DNA of 64,000 bases from UBA6522 sp965204155. GTDB lineage: Bacteria > Pseudomonadota > Gammaproteobacteria > Steroidobacterales > Rariloculaceae. The notes under the pieces are model-generated. The model was not told the origin of the DNA. It saw only the letters and a program-made list of their open reading frames with translations, and ran no database searches. Position numbers and translations under genes: made by a program. The DNA lies in the NCBI GenBank assembly GCA_965204155.1, contig OZ241971.1, positions 4,588,001 to 4,652,000 of the forward strand, written 5' to 3'. Every line of letters starts with the position of its first letter. The stretch's first letter is position 1. Shown piece by piece: positions 26,442 to 34,730 of the stretch.

Positions 26442-27437
26442 ATGATTAACGCCGGAATCGTAGGCATGGGAGGTTGGGGACGGGCGCTGGTGGAGTCGGT
26501 CTCCGGCGGAAGCGATGCGATTCGCTTTACTGCGGGCACGACGGGGACGCCGTCCAGGGCAGCGGACTACGCCGCGAAAGCCGGTCTGCGCCTGCATGAA
26601 TCCCTCGACGATCTGCTTGCGGACGACGATCTCGATGCGGTCGTACTGGCCACGCCCCACTCCACACACCCGGGTCAGATTCTCGCGGCCGCGAACGCCG
26701 GCAAGCATGTGTATTGCGAGAAGCCGTTCTGCCTTGGCGCGGCCGATGCCGCCGAGTCACTGCAGGCGCTGGCGGCAAACGGCCTGAAGGCCGCAGTGGG
26801 TCACGACCGCCGCTTCTACCCCAACACCGTGGCGCTCAAGCAGGCGATCGACGCGGGCGAACTCGGCAGGATGGTGCAGATCGAAGGCAACTTTTCAACC
26901 AATCTCGCCCCCGCCGCCGGCACGTGGCGAGACAGTCGGACAGAAAGCCCCGCGGGCGGCATGACTTCACTGGGCATTCACGTGATCGATGCCTTCATTC
27001 ACCTGTTTGGGCGCATCTCGCACGTTCAGGCAGTCAGCCGTAGGGTCGCCCTGCCGTTCGATATCGACGACGCAACGATCGTGACCGTGGAGTTCGAGGG
27101 TGGCCAACTGGGCTATCTCGGCACGGTGGCTTCGACAGCCCCACTCTGGCATCTGCGCGCTTTCGGCTCCGGTGGGTGGGGTGAGGTCGTCGATCATGAT
27201 CGGCTGACAATCACAAAATCGCGCGACCAGTCGGCAACGCGAACTTGGGAAAACCACGGTTACCCCTGCCTGCCGTCGGTCGCGGCAGCGCTGGAGGCGT
27301 TCGCGCGGGATTGCGAGGGCGGTCCGCTCTTCCCCATCACACCTGACGAAATCCTTCATGGCACCGCCGTCCTGGAGGCAATTGTGCAGTCGGCAACCAG
27401 TGGGGATCGAGTTCCTGTCGCTACACCGATCCTTTAG
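26442..27437 (+). CDS. Gfo/Idh/MocA-family NAD(P)-dependent oxidoreductase
   Basis: A 331-residue Rossmann-fold dehydrogenase. The N-terminal NAD(P) site is GIVGMGGWGRA. The family EKP motif appears as YCEKPFCLG with the catalytic lysine, and the active-site histidine is in SLGIHVIDAFIHLFG. These enzymes oxidise or reduce sugars, inositols and related cyclic alcohols. RBS AGGAAAAGAAG precedes the ATG. It is a single gene flanked by minus-strand DUF6152-type genes. Nearby RraA-like and Ldh-type genes suggest sugar-acid or cyclitol metabolism, without specifying the substrate. Confidence 0.88.
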   Translation: MINAGIVGMGGWGRALVESVSGGSDAIRFTAGTTGTPSRAADYAAKAGLRLHESLDDLLADDDLDAVVLATPHSTHPGQILAAANAGKHVYCEKPFCLGAADAAESLQALAANGLKAAVGHDRRFYPNTVALKQAIDAGELGRMVQIEGNFSTNLAPAAGTWRDSRTESPAGGMTSLGIHVIDAFIHLFGRISHVQAVSRRVALPFDIDDATIVTVEFEGGQLGYLGTVASTAPLWHLRAFGSGGWGEVVDHDRLTITKSRDQSATRTWENHGYPCLPSVAAALEAFARDCEGGPLFPITPDEILHGTAVLEAIVQSATSGDRVPVATPIL

Positions 27438-27508
27438 TCCAGGCGGCGATCCGGCCTGGCTCACTCTCGCTGCGCGCCGTTCACACTTGGCGCGCGAAGC
27501 ACGACGCG

Positions 27509-28501
27509 CTATTCGAACCCACCCTGTTTCGAAAGCACAGGATCACAATCGTACCGCACGAGTTCCAGCTCCGGCGAATAGACCATCTCGGTATGGCCAT
27601 TGAACGGCTCGGCAAGGTATTCCGGATCCTCGAGGAAGACATCGATCATCGCGCGTCGGCCATCTTCACTCAGCGAGTACCGCTCGATCATGTGTTTCTG
27701 CGCGCCCGAAGGCACACCGCGGCCGTTGCCCTCCGGATGATCCCTGAATTGGATCGTATCGACTACCAGTGTCTCGCCTTCCCACCAACCGATGGAGTGA
27801 CCTTCCCAGGACGTGCGCTCGTCGGTTTCCGGATGCCCGCGTCCATCCATGTACACGATTCGCGTCTGGTCGAAATACTCGTTGCGCAGGATGACCCGGT
27901 CCTCAAGAATCTCGATTCCATTGAGATAGGTTGTCGATGCAAGCAGGCTTGGCGGAGGCGGCGCCACGCAATCCCTGACGGGCGTCTGGGTGAAATAGTC
28001 GTACTCAGCCCGCGCGGCCTCCGCTGCAGGTGTCAGCGGTACCTGATTCAGGCCGCGGCGCAGGCTGAAGGTGCTCAGGCCACGCCACACACCGTCGAGG
28101 CTGGTCGCTGCCACAGTTTCCTCGGGATCTTCCTCTACCTGGTACCAGAGCTGACCATCGGTGGTCTGCATCGTGTTCAGGATGGCCCGCATCCGTCCGC
28201 TTCTTTCGGGATGGGCACGAATGGTGACCGTGTCACCCTCGCTGATCAGGTCGGCAGTCCAGCCGCTGCGGATCATGATCGGAGTGGAGCCGGTCTCGAT
28301 ATCCCACTCGATCGTCTCGCCCTGCTCGTTCTCCGTTTCCACCAGAATCGCGATATGCGGATTCCGGAACGAATAGCTCGTCACCACACCCTCGAACGCC
28401 ACCACCGTATCCCGGTCGTAACCTGCGTCACTGTGGTGTCCAGGTACTGCCGAAGTGAATAGCGCGCCAATGAATGCCAGCAACAGATTGATGAATTTCA
28501 C
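27509..28501 (-). CDS. Secreted two-domain DUF6152-like plus GYSIGxWEG-type protein
   Basis: Exported protein of about 330 residues with both domains fused. The signal peptide is followed by GHHSDAGYDRD, FRNPHIAIL and GDTVTIRAHPER in the N domain. The C domain has VYMDGRGHP and GHSIGWWEGETLVVDT, and ends CDPVLSKQGG. I choose GTG 28501 (VKFINLLLAF) because GGAGAG lies just upstream; the 64 residues of the longer frame are arginine-rich and signal-less, so spurious. Paralogue of 1109-2083 and 33642-34730. Function unknown. Confidence 0.75.
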   Translation of the reverse strand: MKFINLLLAFIGALFTSAVPGHHSDAGYDRDTVVAFEGVVTSYSFRNPHIAILVETENEQGETIEWDIETGSTPIMIRSGWTADLISEGDTVTIRAHPERSGRMRAILNTMQTTDGQLWYQVEEDPEETVAATSLDGVWRGLSTFSLRRGLNQVPLTPAAEAARAEYDYFTQTPVRDCVAPPPPSLLASTTYLNGIEILEDRVILRNEYFDQTRIVYMDGRGHPETDERTSWEGHSIGWWEGETLVVDTIQFRDHPEGNGRGVPSGAQKHMIERYSLSEDGRRAMIDVFLEDPEYLAEPFNGHTEMVYSPELELVRYDCDPVLSKQGGFE

Positions 28502-28747
28502 GTGTCGACTCTCCAGTTTTTCCGGTGCCCGGGGCACCGCTGTTCCGGTTGGTCCCGGAGCAGGCCGTGGGCGCGGACTGCGCCTTCGCCCTGTCTCATC
28601 CGGGTTGGGCCGAAGAATATCACGGTGGCAGCATAGTCGACGCCTGTGGAAAACCCGTTCGTGATGTAATCTCTTGCCTTGGCCCACCGGCACACGCGGT
28701 GGGCGGAAGTTTGCGAACCGAAAACAGCAGGCCAGGCAGAAAACACC

Positions 28748-29467
28748 GTGGACAGTACCGTACCCACATTTACTCTATTCGGCGTGCAGCACTGGGTGGG
28801 GACGGGCATCACGATAGCCGTTGCCGTGCTCCTGCCGCTGCTGTTGCGATGGCGCGCGAGCCCTCAGGGCCAGGATACGGCGCGAAAGGTCCTTGCCGTC
28901 TGCATGTTCGTCGACATCTTCCTGGGACCGGCGGTCAGGGCCGGCGTATACGGAATGCCGCTGGCGGAGCATCTGCCGCTGCACCTTTGCGGGATGACGG
29001 TGACGCTGGGCACGTTCATGCTCTGGATGCGCAGCTATCGCCTGTATGAAGTGCTGTATTACTGGGGAACGGGAGGCGCGCTGGTCGCACTGATGACGCC
29101 CGACGTTTTGCAGGCGTTTCCTCACCCGGTTTTCTTTCTGTTCTTCCTGAGCCATGGTCTCGGGTTCATGGCGATCATGTTCGCCACCCTGGTCATGGGC
29201 TTCAGGCCCAGGCCGAGGTCTCTGCTGATCGTCATGCCGGTGACCGCCGCCTATGCCCTGCTGATGGTTCCCGTCAACCTTCTGCTCGGGTCGAACTATC
29301 TCTTCCTGCTTGCAAAGCCCGCGCAACCCTCGCCGCTGGACTGGTTCGGGCCCTGGCCGTCGTACCTGCCGGGCCTGGTAGGGATGGTGGCATGCGCCCT
29401 TCTTCTCCTGTACGTCCCTTTCGCCGTAATCGACCTCGTCAGCGCCAGAAAGTCAGGCCGAGGATGA
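28748..29467 (+). CDS. TIGR02206/YwaF-type integral membrane protein
   Basis: About 239 residues with some six transmembrane helices. The segments LPLHLCGMTVTLGTFMLW, YYWGTGGALVALMTPD and NLLLGSNYLFLLAKP match the conserved TIGR02206 (YwaF) pattern. The family has no proven function. The start is probably GTG 28748 (VDSTVPTFTLF), since the upstream 23 residues of the longer frame are hydrophilic and unlike the family. It stands alone on the + strand. Confidence 0.78.
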   Translation: MDSTVPTFTLFGVQHWVGTGITIAVAVLLPLLLRWRASPQGQDTARKVLAVCMFVDIFLGPAVRAGVYGMPLAEHLPLHLCGMTVTLGTFMLWMRSYRLYEVLYYWGTGGALVALMTPDVLQAFPHPVFFLFFLSHGLGFMAIMFATLVMGFRPRPRSLLIVMPVTAAYALLMVPVNLLLGSNYLFLLAKPAQPSPLDWFGPWPSYLPGLVGMVACALLLLYVPFAVIDLVSARKSGRG

Positions 29468-29631
29468 CCCGCGGCCGCCACCCGGGCCATTCCTGCCGAA
29501 ACGACGTTCACTGACGATTTCGTTTGCTGACGAATTCATGTACTCGCGATCATTTGCCCGGTGGGCCTGTGGCACTATATGTTGCGCGAGTCGACGAACC
29601 TGAGCGCAGCAAATCCCCCAAGGAGACCCCC

Positions 29632-30672
29632 ATGTCGAACATCTCAAGAACCTCGGTCTTCACCACCTTGATCGCACCCCTGACAATTGTGGCCACCGGC
29701 TTCGCGCAGGACGAACCGCGCCGAACCATTACCGAGATAGCCGACGGCGTCTACCGGGCCACCAACAACAATCACGGTACCGTATTCATGGTCACCGACG
29801 ACGGAATCGTGCTCGGCGATCCGATCAATCCCGACTTCAGCACCTGGCTGAGGGGCGAACTGGACAGCCGCTTCGGTGTCCCGGTCCGCTACGTCGTCTA
29901 CAGCCATCATCACTGGGATCACGCATCTGGCGGCGGGGTCTTTGCCGACACCGCGCAATTCGTCGGACACGCCAACATGCTTCACCACCTGGCGCTGCCG
30001 CCGGACTCGACGCAATTGGCAGATGTCGAGGGCCAGTACGCACCCCTTGCGGCGTTGGATACGGACGCGGACGGCGTCATTACCCGCACCGAGGCAGGCG
30101 ACATGGATGCGCCGCGGTTCGCCGGACTGGACGCCAACGAAGACGGCGCCATCAGCGGCGCCGAACTCATGCGCGGCCCGGTGAGCCTGGTTCATCCGCC
30201 GAACATCACGTACACGGACCAGATCGAGGTCAGTCTGGGCGGCAAGCGCGTGCGCATGAACTGGGTCGGCGAGATGAACCATTCGCTGGACTCGAGCCGG
30301 ATCACGTTTCCGGACGCCAGCGTCATGTTCGTGGTCGACTACATCACCTTCCAGCGCCTCCCCTTCATGGAGATGGATTTCGAACTGGGCATGTACGAAG
30401 AGTGGATGGCCGCGATCCGCGAGACCGAGGAAATCGCGCGAGACTTCGATCACGTGGCGACCGGGCACGGACCGGTGGGAACCGTGGACGACATAACGGA
30501 CTGGAGGCTGTACTTCGAAGCGCTGGAGGCGGCGGTGGCGGCGGCCATCGAGGCGGGCCAGTCGCTCGAAGAGATGCAGCAGACCATCGAGATTCCGGAA
30601 TTCAGCCACTGGAACGGATACAACTGGCTCGACATGAACGTGCTGGGCATGTACCACTTCCTGACGGACTGA
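29632..30672 (+). CDS. Secreted metallo-beta-lactamase-fold hydrolase with inserted EF-hand pair
   Basis: Exported protein of 346 residues; the signal peptide ends near GFAQ/DE. The zinc-site motif H92-x-H94-x-D96-H97 lies in YSHHHWDHASGG, and later ligands are likely in GEMNHSLD and VATGHGPVG. Between the first and later zinc motifs are two canonical calcium loops, residues 143-154 (DTDADGVITRTE) and 167-178 (DANEDGAISGAE), which ordinary family members lack. RBS AAGGAGA precedes ATG 29632. Substrate unknown; the fold covers lactamases, lactonases, sulfatases and thioesterases. It is followed four bases later by the RraA-like gene, so probably co-transcribed. Confidence 0.83.
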   Translation: MSNISRTSVFTTLIAPLTIVATGFAQDEPRRTITEIADGVYRATNNNHGTVFMVTDDGIVLGDPINPDFSTWLRGELDSRFGVPVRYVVYSHHHWDHASGGGVFADTAQFVGHANMLHHLALPPDSTQLADVEGQYAPLAALDTDADGVITRTEAGDMDAPRFAGLDANEDGAISGAELMRGPVSLVHPPNITYTDQIEVSLGGKRVRMNWVGEMNHSLDSSRITFPDASVMFVVDYITFQRLPFMEMDFELGMYEEWMAAIRETEEIARDFDHVATGHGPVGTVDDITDWRLYFEALEAAVAAAIEAGQSLEEMQQTIEIPEFSHWNGYNWLDMNVLGMYHFLTD

Positions 30673-30676
30673 TCCC

Positions 30677-31333
30677 GTGCCGGATACGAATCTGAAACGC
30701 GCGTCGCGCCTGGAAACCGCGACCCTCAGCGATGCGCTGGACAAGCTGCGCATCCCCGGCCAGTGCCTGGGAATCAAGCCCCGCGATCATGCCTTCCGCA
30801 TGGCCGGCCGCGCTCACACGGTCCTCTATGGCCCCACGGATACCGCCGAGCCGGGCAACGTCGGCGATTTCATCGACGACCTTGCGCCCGGCACCGTGGT
30901 GGTCCTCGACAACGGCGGGCGCGAGAACGCCACGGTGTGGGGCGACATCATGACCTGGCTGGCTCACAAGAACGGTCTTGCGGGCACCGTGATCGACGGG
31001 GCGTGCCGCGATGTTCACCTCTGTCTCAAGCTGGGCTACCCGGTGTTCAGCCGCAGCTACTCCATGCGCACCGGCAAGGACCGCGTGCAGGTGGATGCCG
31101 AACGCGTGCCGGTAACCATCGGCCAGGCGCGGGTCCGCCAGGGTGACCTGCTGGTGGGCGACAGCGACGGCGTCGTGGCCATTCCAGGGTCCCGTGAGGA
31201 CGAGGTCCTGGACGTTGCCGAGCAGATCAACGAGGCGGAGGAACGGATTCTGGGCTACCTGAAACAGGGCCATCGCCTCGACGAAGCCCGGGTGAAGATG
31301 GGCTATCACGCCCTGCAGACACCGGACGAATAG
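30677..31333 (+). CDS. RraA-like / HMG-CHA aldolase-family protein
   Basis: A 218-residue protein of the RraA superfamily. The typical block is present as NGGRENATVWGDIM, GTVIDGACRD and GDSDGVVAIPGSR; R and D of the IDGxxRD motif bind the metal and substrate in 4-hydroxy-4-methyl-2-oxoglutarate / 4-carboxy-4-hydroxy-2-oxoadipate aldolases. True RraA (RNase E inhibitor) is shorter, and the catabolic neighbours favour an aldolase or decarboxylase role. It starts with GTG five bases after the preceding stop codon. Confidence 0.82.
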   Translation: MPDTNLKRASRLETATLSDALDKLRIPGQCLGIKPRDHAFRMAGRAHTVLYGPTDTAEPGNVGDFIDDLAPGTVVVLDNGGRENATVWGDIMTWLAHKNGLAGTVIDGACRDVHLCLKLGYPVFSRSYSMRTGKDRVQVDAERVPVTIGQARVRQGDLLVGDSDGVVAIPGSREDEVLDVAEQINEAEERILGYLKQGHRLDEARVKMGYHALQTPDE

Positions 31334-31412
31334 AGCGCTTCTGCCGATCAAGCCGCATGCACGGCTCCGTTGCTCAATCCCATCCGCCTTTCCCATCCGC
31401 CATCCCTGGCCC

Positions 31413-32477
31413 ATGACGGAGACACCGGGCAATGGCGTCGTGGTCGATCCGGAGCCGCTGGCCCGGTTTTGTACCAGCGTATTCGAACGCGCGGGCATGG
31501 ACAGGAATTCGGCCCGTACCCAGGCAGACGTCCTGGTCTGGGCCAACCTCCATGGCGTCGATTCCCACGGCGCATTGCGTGTTCCCAGGTACGTCGCCTG
31601 GCTTTCCTCGGGCGTGATGAATCCCCGACCTCAGCTTCGCATTGACGACAATTCCCCGGCGACGTTCGTTGTAGATGCCGACCGCGCCACCGGCGGGGTC
31701 GCCATGCAGGCCGCCACGCGCCACGCCATCGAAAAGGCACGCAGCAACGGCCTGGCCTGGGGAATCGTTCGTAAAACGACTCACACCGGCCCCATGGGCT
31801 ACTACGCTGCACAGATCGCCGAAGCGGGCATGCTCGCCATCGTCGCGTCGTCAAGCCGGCCCCTGATGGCCTACCACGGCGCGCGCAAGGCCGGCGTCGC
31901 GACCAGTCCCATTGCGTTGGCAGCCCCGGGCGATGAATCGGATCTCGTCATGCTGGACATGGCCACGGCGGAAATCGCCATCGGCAAGATCCTGAAGGCT
32001 CGGGCGACGGGCGATCCGATACCTCCCGGTTCCGCGATGACGGCAGACGGAAAGCCCACCACCAATCCCCTTGAGGCGGCCGTGCCGATGCCGCTGGCCG
32101 GCCCCAGGGGTGCGGGCCTGTCACTGCTGCTGGAGTGCTTTCAGGGCGTGCTCGTGGACCACCCGCTGCTCACGCCAGCGCTACGGGGCGAACCGGTTGT
32201 TCACAGCCAGAACGGCCTGGTCGCTGCCATCGACATTGGGCTGTTTGGAGACATCGGTGCGTTTCGACGGCGAATCGACGAACTCGGCGCGGCAATCAGG
32301 AGCCTGCCCAGGGCGGAAGGCGTCGACTCAATCTACCTGCCTGGAGAAATCGAACGCGAAACGGCAGCCAAACGCCGAGGCGACGGGATTCCTCTCCCCA
32401 TCAGCACCTGGAACGGTCTGCGGAAAATCGCGCAGGACGTTGGCGTAGAACCGCCGGAACCGCGCACTCAGCAATAG
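31413..32477 (+). CDS. Ldh/malate-type NAD(P)-dependent dehydrogenase (LDH2 family)
   Basis: A 354-residue member of the LDH2/MDH2 family (relatives: ureidoglycolate dehydrogenase AllD, sulfolactate dehydrogenase ComC, 2,3-diketogulonate reductase). Motifs: HGVDSHGALRVPRY near residue 50 with the catalytic histidine, KTTHTGPMGYYA, and the DMATAEIAIGKI stretch. These enzymes reversibly oxidise 2-hydroxy acids. It follows the RraA-like gene by 79 bases on the same strand, consistent with a route in which an aldolase-made oxo-acid is reduced or a hydroxy acid is oxidised. Substrate unresolved. Confidence 0.87.
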   Translation: MTETPGNGVVVDPEPLARFCTSVFERAGMDRNSARTQADVLVWANLHGVDSHGALRVPRYVAWLSSGVMNPRPQLRIDDNSPATFVVDADRATGGVAMQAATRHAIEKARSNGLAWGIVRKTTHTGPMGYYAAQIAEAGMLAIVASSSRPLMAYHGARKAGVATSPIALAAPGDESDLVMLDMATAEIAIGKILKARATGDPIPPGSAMTADGKPTTNPLEAAVPMPLAGPRGAGLSLLLECFQGVLVDHPLLTPALRGEPVVHSQNGLVAAIDIGLFGDIGAFRRRIDELGAAIRSLPRAEGVDSIYLPGEIERETAAKRRGDGIPLPISTWNGLRKIAQDVGVEPPEPRTQQ

Positions 32478-32494
32478 GCATGGTCGGAGTGGTG

Positions 32495-32566
32495 TCAGCG
32501 ATAGACCCTGGGAGCGCGATCGGCGATAGACTCGAAATCGCACTCAGCGGTAGACGTTCGGCGCCC
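32495..32566. repeat. Degenerate tandem repeat copying the 3' end of the aldo/keto reductase gene
   Basis: On the minus strand three degenerate units of about 25 bases end in GTCTA(T/C)CGC. The first is the real gene end (codons APNVYR-stop). Forty-nine bases downstream another unit reads DRAPRVYR-stop in a shifted frame, with a middle unit reading VYRR. This looks like a small tandem duplication over the stop codon. Confidence 0.55.
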
Positions 32567-33554
32567 GGTCGAACCGGCTGGCCTGATCGTAGTAGCGCAT
32601 GGCGCTGGCCAAAGGCGGCACCGCCGCGCTGACGCGATCCTGGTGGTCGGCCGACAGGTTCACGTCGGCAGCGCCGAGATTGTCCACCAGTTGCTCCATG
32701 ATCCTGGGGCCGATGATCGGCGCCGTCACGCCGGGTTGCGCTGCTATCCATGCCAGGGCGAACTGCGAAGGAGTGCAACCGGCTTCCCGGGCCAGTTCCA
32801 CAAGCAGATCGATCACGTCGAACGCCTCTGCGGTTGCCGGGCGATTGAAATTGTCGCGCCCGCCCTGCCACCGACCCTCGGCACCGGTGTCGTTGCGTCG
32901 ATACTTGCCGGTCAGCAATCCGCCGCACAACGGCCCCCAGGGGAGAAACGCGAGCCCATAATTGCGCGCTGCAGGGATCGCCTCCCGCTCTGCGGCCCGA
33001 TCCAGCATGTTGTACGCCGACTGGTCGCAGACAAACCGGTGCAGCCCCAGTTCCCTGGCGACCCACAACGACTCCACCATCTTCCACGCCGGGAACATGC
33101 TGCAACCGATGTAGCGGATCTTGCCCTGCCGGATCAGGTCGTCCAGCGCCCGCAGGGTTTCGTCAATGGGCACATCCGGTAGGGAACGATGCAGGTAATA
33201 CACATCGATCCAGTCCGTGTTCAGGCGCTGCAGGGACGCTTCGCAGGCGCTGATGAGATACCGGCGGCTCAATCCGGCCAAATTCGGATCGTCCGGGTCC
33301 ATGGGCATGCACGCCTTGGTGGCCAGGATCACGCGTTGCCGGGCGCCGGCGCCTGCCAGCGCCTTGCCGACGATGCGTTCGCTCTCGCCAAGCCCGTAAA
33401 TGTCCGCCGTGTCGAGAAAATTGATTCCCTCGTCCAGCGCCCGATGGATGATGGGAATGGACGCCGCTTCGTTCGTGCTGCGTCCGAACATCATCGTGCC
33501 AAGGCAGAGTTCGCTGACCTTGACGCCGGTCCTTCCGAGATTGCGGTATTCCAT
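32544..33554 (-). CDS. Aldo/keto reductase
   Basis: A 336-residue NADPH-dependent AKR of the YajO/Tas-like group. Catalytic-site motifs are visible: FLDTADIYGLGESE (Asp, Tyr), ILATKACM (Lys) and WIDVYYLHRSLP (His). It reduces aldehydes or ketones of unknown identity. ATG 33554 (MEYRNLGRTGVKVS) is the standard family start; a longer frame overlaps the divergent gene at 33642. The 3' end is followed by degenerate copies of its own terminal codons. It is convergent with the Ldh-type gene. Confidence 0.88.
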   Translation of the reverse strand: MEYRNLGRTGVKVSELCLGTMMFGRSTNEAASIPIIHRALDEGINFLDTADIYGLGESERIVGKALAGAGARQRVILATKACMPMDPDDPNLAGLSRRYLISACEASLQRLNTDWIDVYYLHRSLPDVPIDETLRALDDLIRQGKIRYIGCSMFPAWKMVESLWVARELGLHRFVCDQSAYNMLDRAAEREAIPAARNYGLAFLPWGPLCGGLLTGKYRRNDTGAEGRWQGGRDNFNRPATAEAFDVIDLLVELAREAGCTPSQFALAWIAAQPGVTAPIIGPRIMEQLVDNLGAADVNLSADHQDRVSAAVPPLASAMRYYDQASRFDRAPNVYR

Positions 33555-33641
33555 TGAGACACGGTATGGCATCGGAGTGTACGCTTCAACAGGTACAGCA
33601 AGTAATATGCGAGCAACGCAAACGAAGTCGGGTACCGGATC

Positions 33642-34730
33642 ATGAACAGGATGCACCTGCATTCACTTGCCGCGGCTGTAATCGCGGTATCGAGTAGTCC
33701 TTCGCTGGCGCATCATGCCTTCGTCACCGAGTTTCTCCCCGATCAGCAAGGCGAGGTCGAGGGGACCGTCACCGAAGTCATCTGGGCCAACCCGCATATC
33801 CGCTACGGCGTCGAGGTGCAACAGGATGACGGAACAAGCGAGGTATGGTTTCTGCAGCCGCCGGGAAACCTGCCCACGTATCAACGGGAGCAGTGGTACG
33901 AGGATACGGTCCAGGTAGGCGACCGGGTCACGGCGACGGGCAATCTGGGCCGCGACGGCATGAAGCGGCTGTACGCCACGTGCATCTATCTCGAAAGCGG
34001 CCGCCGGCTCGGGCGTTGCGTGGTTTCGGGCTCAGTGGAGGAAATCATCGCCGACCCGAACGTCGACTACACGGTGCAGCCGAACGACTACGAGGTCGAC
34101 ATCAGCGGCTACTGGATGAACCGCTACAACTTCCGTGCGACGGTGGACGACCTCGAGCCCAAGCCGGTGCCGTTCACTCCGGAGAGCCGGGCCATCTACG
34201 AATCGCGGCAGTTCGGCGACGACCACGTCCTGCGTTGTCTCGCGCCGGGCCTGCCTCGCATATTCGGTTCGCCCTACTCCATGGAAGTGCTCGACGGCGG
34301 CACCCACTACTTCATGCTCTTTTTGCAGAACAACAGCCCCCGCTGGGTGTGGATGGACGGGCGCTCCGCGCCGGACAACCATCCGCTCACGTCCATGGGC
34401 TACTCCGTGGGACGCTGGGAGGACCGCACCCTGGTTATCGAGACCACGCACCTGGAGCCGGGTTGGCTCGACGGGTCGGGCTATCCCATGTCCGGCGGCG
34501 ACGGCACGAGAATCGTGGAACACTGGACGGTTGCCGGGGACGGACTGACGATCGACCGCATCATGACCATCCACGACGACATGTATACGGAGCCGCTGGT
34601 GCGGACCCGCGGCTCGCAGCGCGCCGATGCCTCTGACGGGCTCATGGAGAGTCCGGTCTGCGATCCCAACAGCCACTATCGGGACCTGTACGAACGCGGC
34701 CTTCTGGAAGACACTCTCTATGATCGCTGA
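33642..34730 (+). CDS. Secreted two-domain DUF6152-like plus GYSVGxWE-type protein
   Basis: A 362-residue exported protein. The signal peptide ends at SLAHHAF; N-domain motifs are TEVIWANPHIRYGVEV and GDRVTATGNLGRDG. The C domain shows RWVWMDGRSAPD and MGYSVGRWEDRTLVIETT, with a final CDPNSHYRDL. Its TGA shares one base with the ATG of the S41 protease gene, giving translational coupling and the only functional hint for the family here. Paralogue of several other genes in the window. Function unknown. Confidence 0.78.
   Translation: MNRMHLHSLAAAVIAVSSSPSLAHHAFVTEFLPDQQGEVEGTVTEVIWANPHIRYGVEVQQDDGTSEVWFLQPPGNLPTYQREQWYEDTVQVGDRVTATGNLGRDGMKRLYATCIYLESGRRLGRCVVSGSVEEIIADPNVDYTVQPNDYEVDISGYWMNRYNFRATVDDLEPKPVPFTPESRAIYESRQFGDDHVLRCLAPGLPRIFGSPYSMEVLDGGTHYFMLFLQNNSPRWVWMDGRSAPDNHPLTSMGYSVGRWEDRTLVIETTHLEPGWLDGSGYPMSGGDGTRIVEHWTVAGDGLTIDRIMTIHDDMYTEPLVRTRGSQRADASDGLMESPVCDPNSHYRDLYERGLLEDTLYDR

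Noticed and set aside
28524..28538. Palindrome-like GGTGCC-CGG-GGCACC near a minus-strand gene start
   Set aside because: Short, GC-rich, and with no U-tract on the useful side. Expected by chance at this GC content.
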